Assembly (NCBI RefSeq): GCF_020829685.1 | Contig: NZ_JAIVFR010000511.1 | Coordinates: 1 to 5,369 of the forward strand | Direction: 5' to 3' | From: Nostoc sp. CHAB 5715 | Lineage (GTDB): Bacteria > Cyanobacteriota > Cyanobacteriia > Cyanobacteriales > Nostocaceae | DNA: 5,369 nt | Shown: positions 4,686-5,369 of the stretch, piece by piece | Layout of the letters: each line of letters starts with the position of its first letter | Position numbering within the stretch: the first letter of the stretch is position 1 | Notes under the pieces: model-generated | Seen by the model: the letters and a program-made list of their open reading frames with translations, nothing else | What the model was told of the DNA's origin: nothing | The model's database searches: none | Program-made: the position numbers and the translations under genes

Positions 4686-5294
4686 TTGAAACTGATATTG
4701 GTAGCTCCCAACTCTTTGTTGTGTGCAGCCTTTCAACAGCACTTTAATTACTTACCCAATGTAGAAATAGTGAATAACTATTTCGAGTGGTTGCCAGATT
4801 TTGATTGTATGGTCAGCCCTGCTAACTCTTTTGGAATGATGGATGGTGGCATTGATGCGGCAATTATCCGTTTTTTTGGTCATTCCTTAATGGCAAGAGT
4901 CCAGCAGCGCATTCTTGAGGATTATTTGGGTGAACAGCCTGTAGGAACATCAATGATTGTGGAAACAGGTCATCACAAGCATCCTTTTTTGGCTCATACA
5001 CCTACCATGCGAGTTCCCATGATCATTGCTGGGACAGATATTCCTTATATAGCGATGTGGGCTATGCTGTTAGCAGTTCGCCACCATAATCAACACGCCA
5101 AGCAAAAAATTAACACCATTGCCTGTCCTGGATTGGGTACAGGAATAGGACGAGTGCCATATACTGAAGCTGCTAGACAGATGGCTTTAGCTTACGATCA
5201 TTTTCTGTACCCACCCAAGTATCTCAATTGCATAGTTGCGGCCCAAAGACAACTTCAGATATGGCAAGGAGGAGATTCTAGAACATCAATTTAG
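4686..5294 (+). CDS. Macro domain-containing protein, 202 aa
   Basis: Macro domains bind ADP-ribose or related metabolites and often hydrolyse ADP-ribose derivatives, such as ADP-ribose-1''-phosphate, O-acetyl-ADP-ribose or ADP-ribosylated targets. The N-terminal strand is MKLILVAPNS. The first binding loop is DCMVSPANSFGMMDGGIDAAI (residues 40-60), with N47 and D53-G54-G55 in the usual ANS...GGID arrangement. The phosphate loop is ACPGLGTGIGRVP (146-158). The protein is close to a single macro domain in length, with no added domain or signal peptide. TTG start with GGAGG nine bases upstream. It is divergent from the GNAT gene across 183 bp and followed by 75 bp of sequence with no gene. Whether it is an enzyme or only a binder cannot be decided here. 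No HIP1 site lies within it. Confidence 0.9.
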   Translation: MKLILVAPNSLLCAAFQQHFNYLPNVEIVNNYFEWLPDFDCMVSPANSFGMMDGGIDAAIIRFFGHSLMARVQQRILEDYLGEQPVGTSMIVETGHHKHPFLAHTPTMRVPMIIAGTDIPYIAMWAMLLAVRHHNQHAKQKINTIACPGLGTGIGRVPYTEAARQMALAYDHFLYPPKYLNCIVAAQRQLQIWQGGDSRTSI

Positions 5295-5369
5295 TTAGTA
5301 ATCCTGGAAGAACCTCTCCCCAAACCCACCTTGGTGTAAGTAGAGCGGCGTAAATAATTAAACGCGAGT

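Noticed and set aside
5295..5369. Another gene or repeat start at the right edge
   Set aside because: The 75 bases show only a C-rich stretch (CTCTCCCCAAACCCACC) resembling common intergenic repeats; too little is present to call anything.

Overview
The window looks like chromosomal DNA from a filamentous, probably heterocyst-forming cyanobacterium of the Nostoc type. The evidence is five HIP1 octamers (GCGATCGC), heptameric short tandem repeats (GGGCATT; ATTTTGG/ATTTTAG), a TGTAGAGACGTAGC interspersed palindrome, CCCCTCTCCC/GGGAGAGGGG palindromes, and a Uma2-family protein with the heptad tail typical of this group. No rRNA, tRNA, CRISPR array or intact transposase gene was seen.

Layout from left to right. 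A small ChaB-family gene (140-343, +) is followed by a 417-bp gap. That gap holds a MITE-like inverted-repeat element (379-506), a long hairpin (532-591), GGGCATT heptamers and a terminator-like hairpin (641-673). A two-TM small membrane protein gene (761-1294, +) converges on a Uma2-type nuclease-fold gene (1407-2261, -), with a perfect 14-bp palindrome between them. Upstream of the Uma2 gene on the same strand, 59 bp away, is a GNAT acetyltransferase gene (2321-3196, -). A 433-bp gap follows, carrying a second MITE-like element (3346-3579) with perfect 25-bp terminal inverted repeats and nested internal palindromes. A second, architecturally different GNAT gene (3630-4502, -, GTG start) is divergent from a macro-domain gene (4686-5294, +, TTG start). 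The 183-bp intergenic region between these two contains a hairpin related in sequence to the one at 532-591.

Functional connections are loose. The protein genes are ordinary accessory or housekeeping families, and no known multi-gene system can be recognised. Acetyltransferases next to an ADP-ribose-binding macro domain suggest small-molecule or acyl-group chemistry, but the sequence does not show a shared pathway. The most unusual content is non-coding: two MITE-like elements, a recurring ACTCCA...TGGAG hairpin family, and one member of that family placed so that it could act as a terminator in the leader of the second GNAT gene. There its GGAGTTTTTT arm is repeated at the gene's ribosome binding site.
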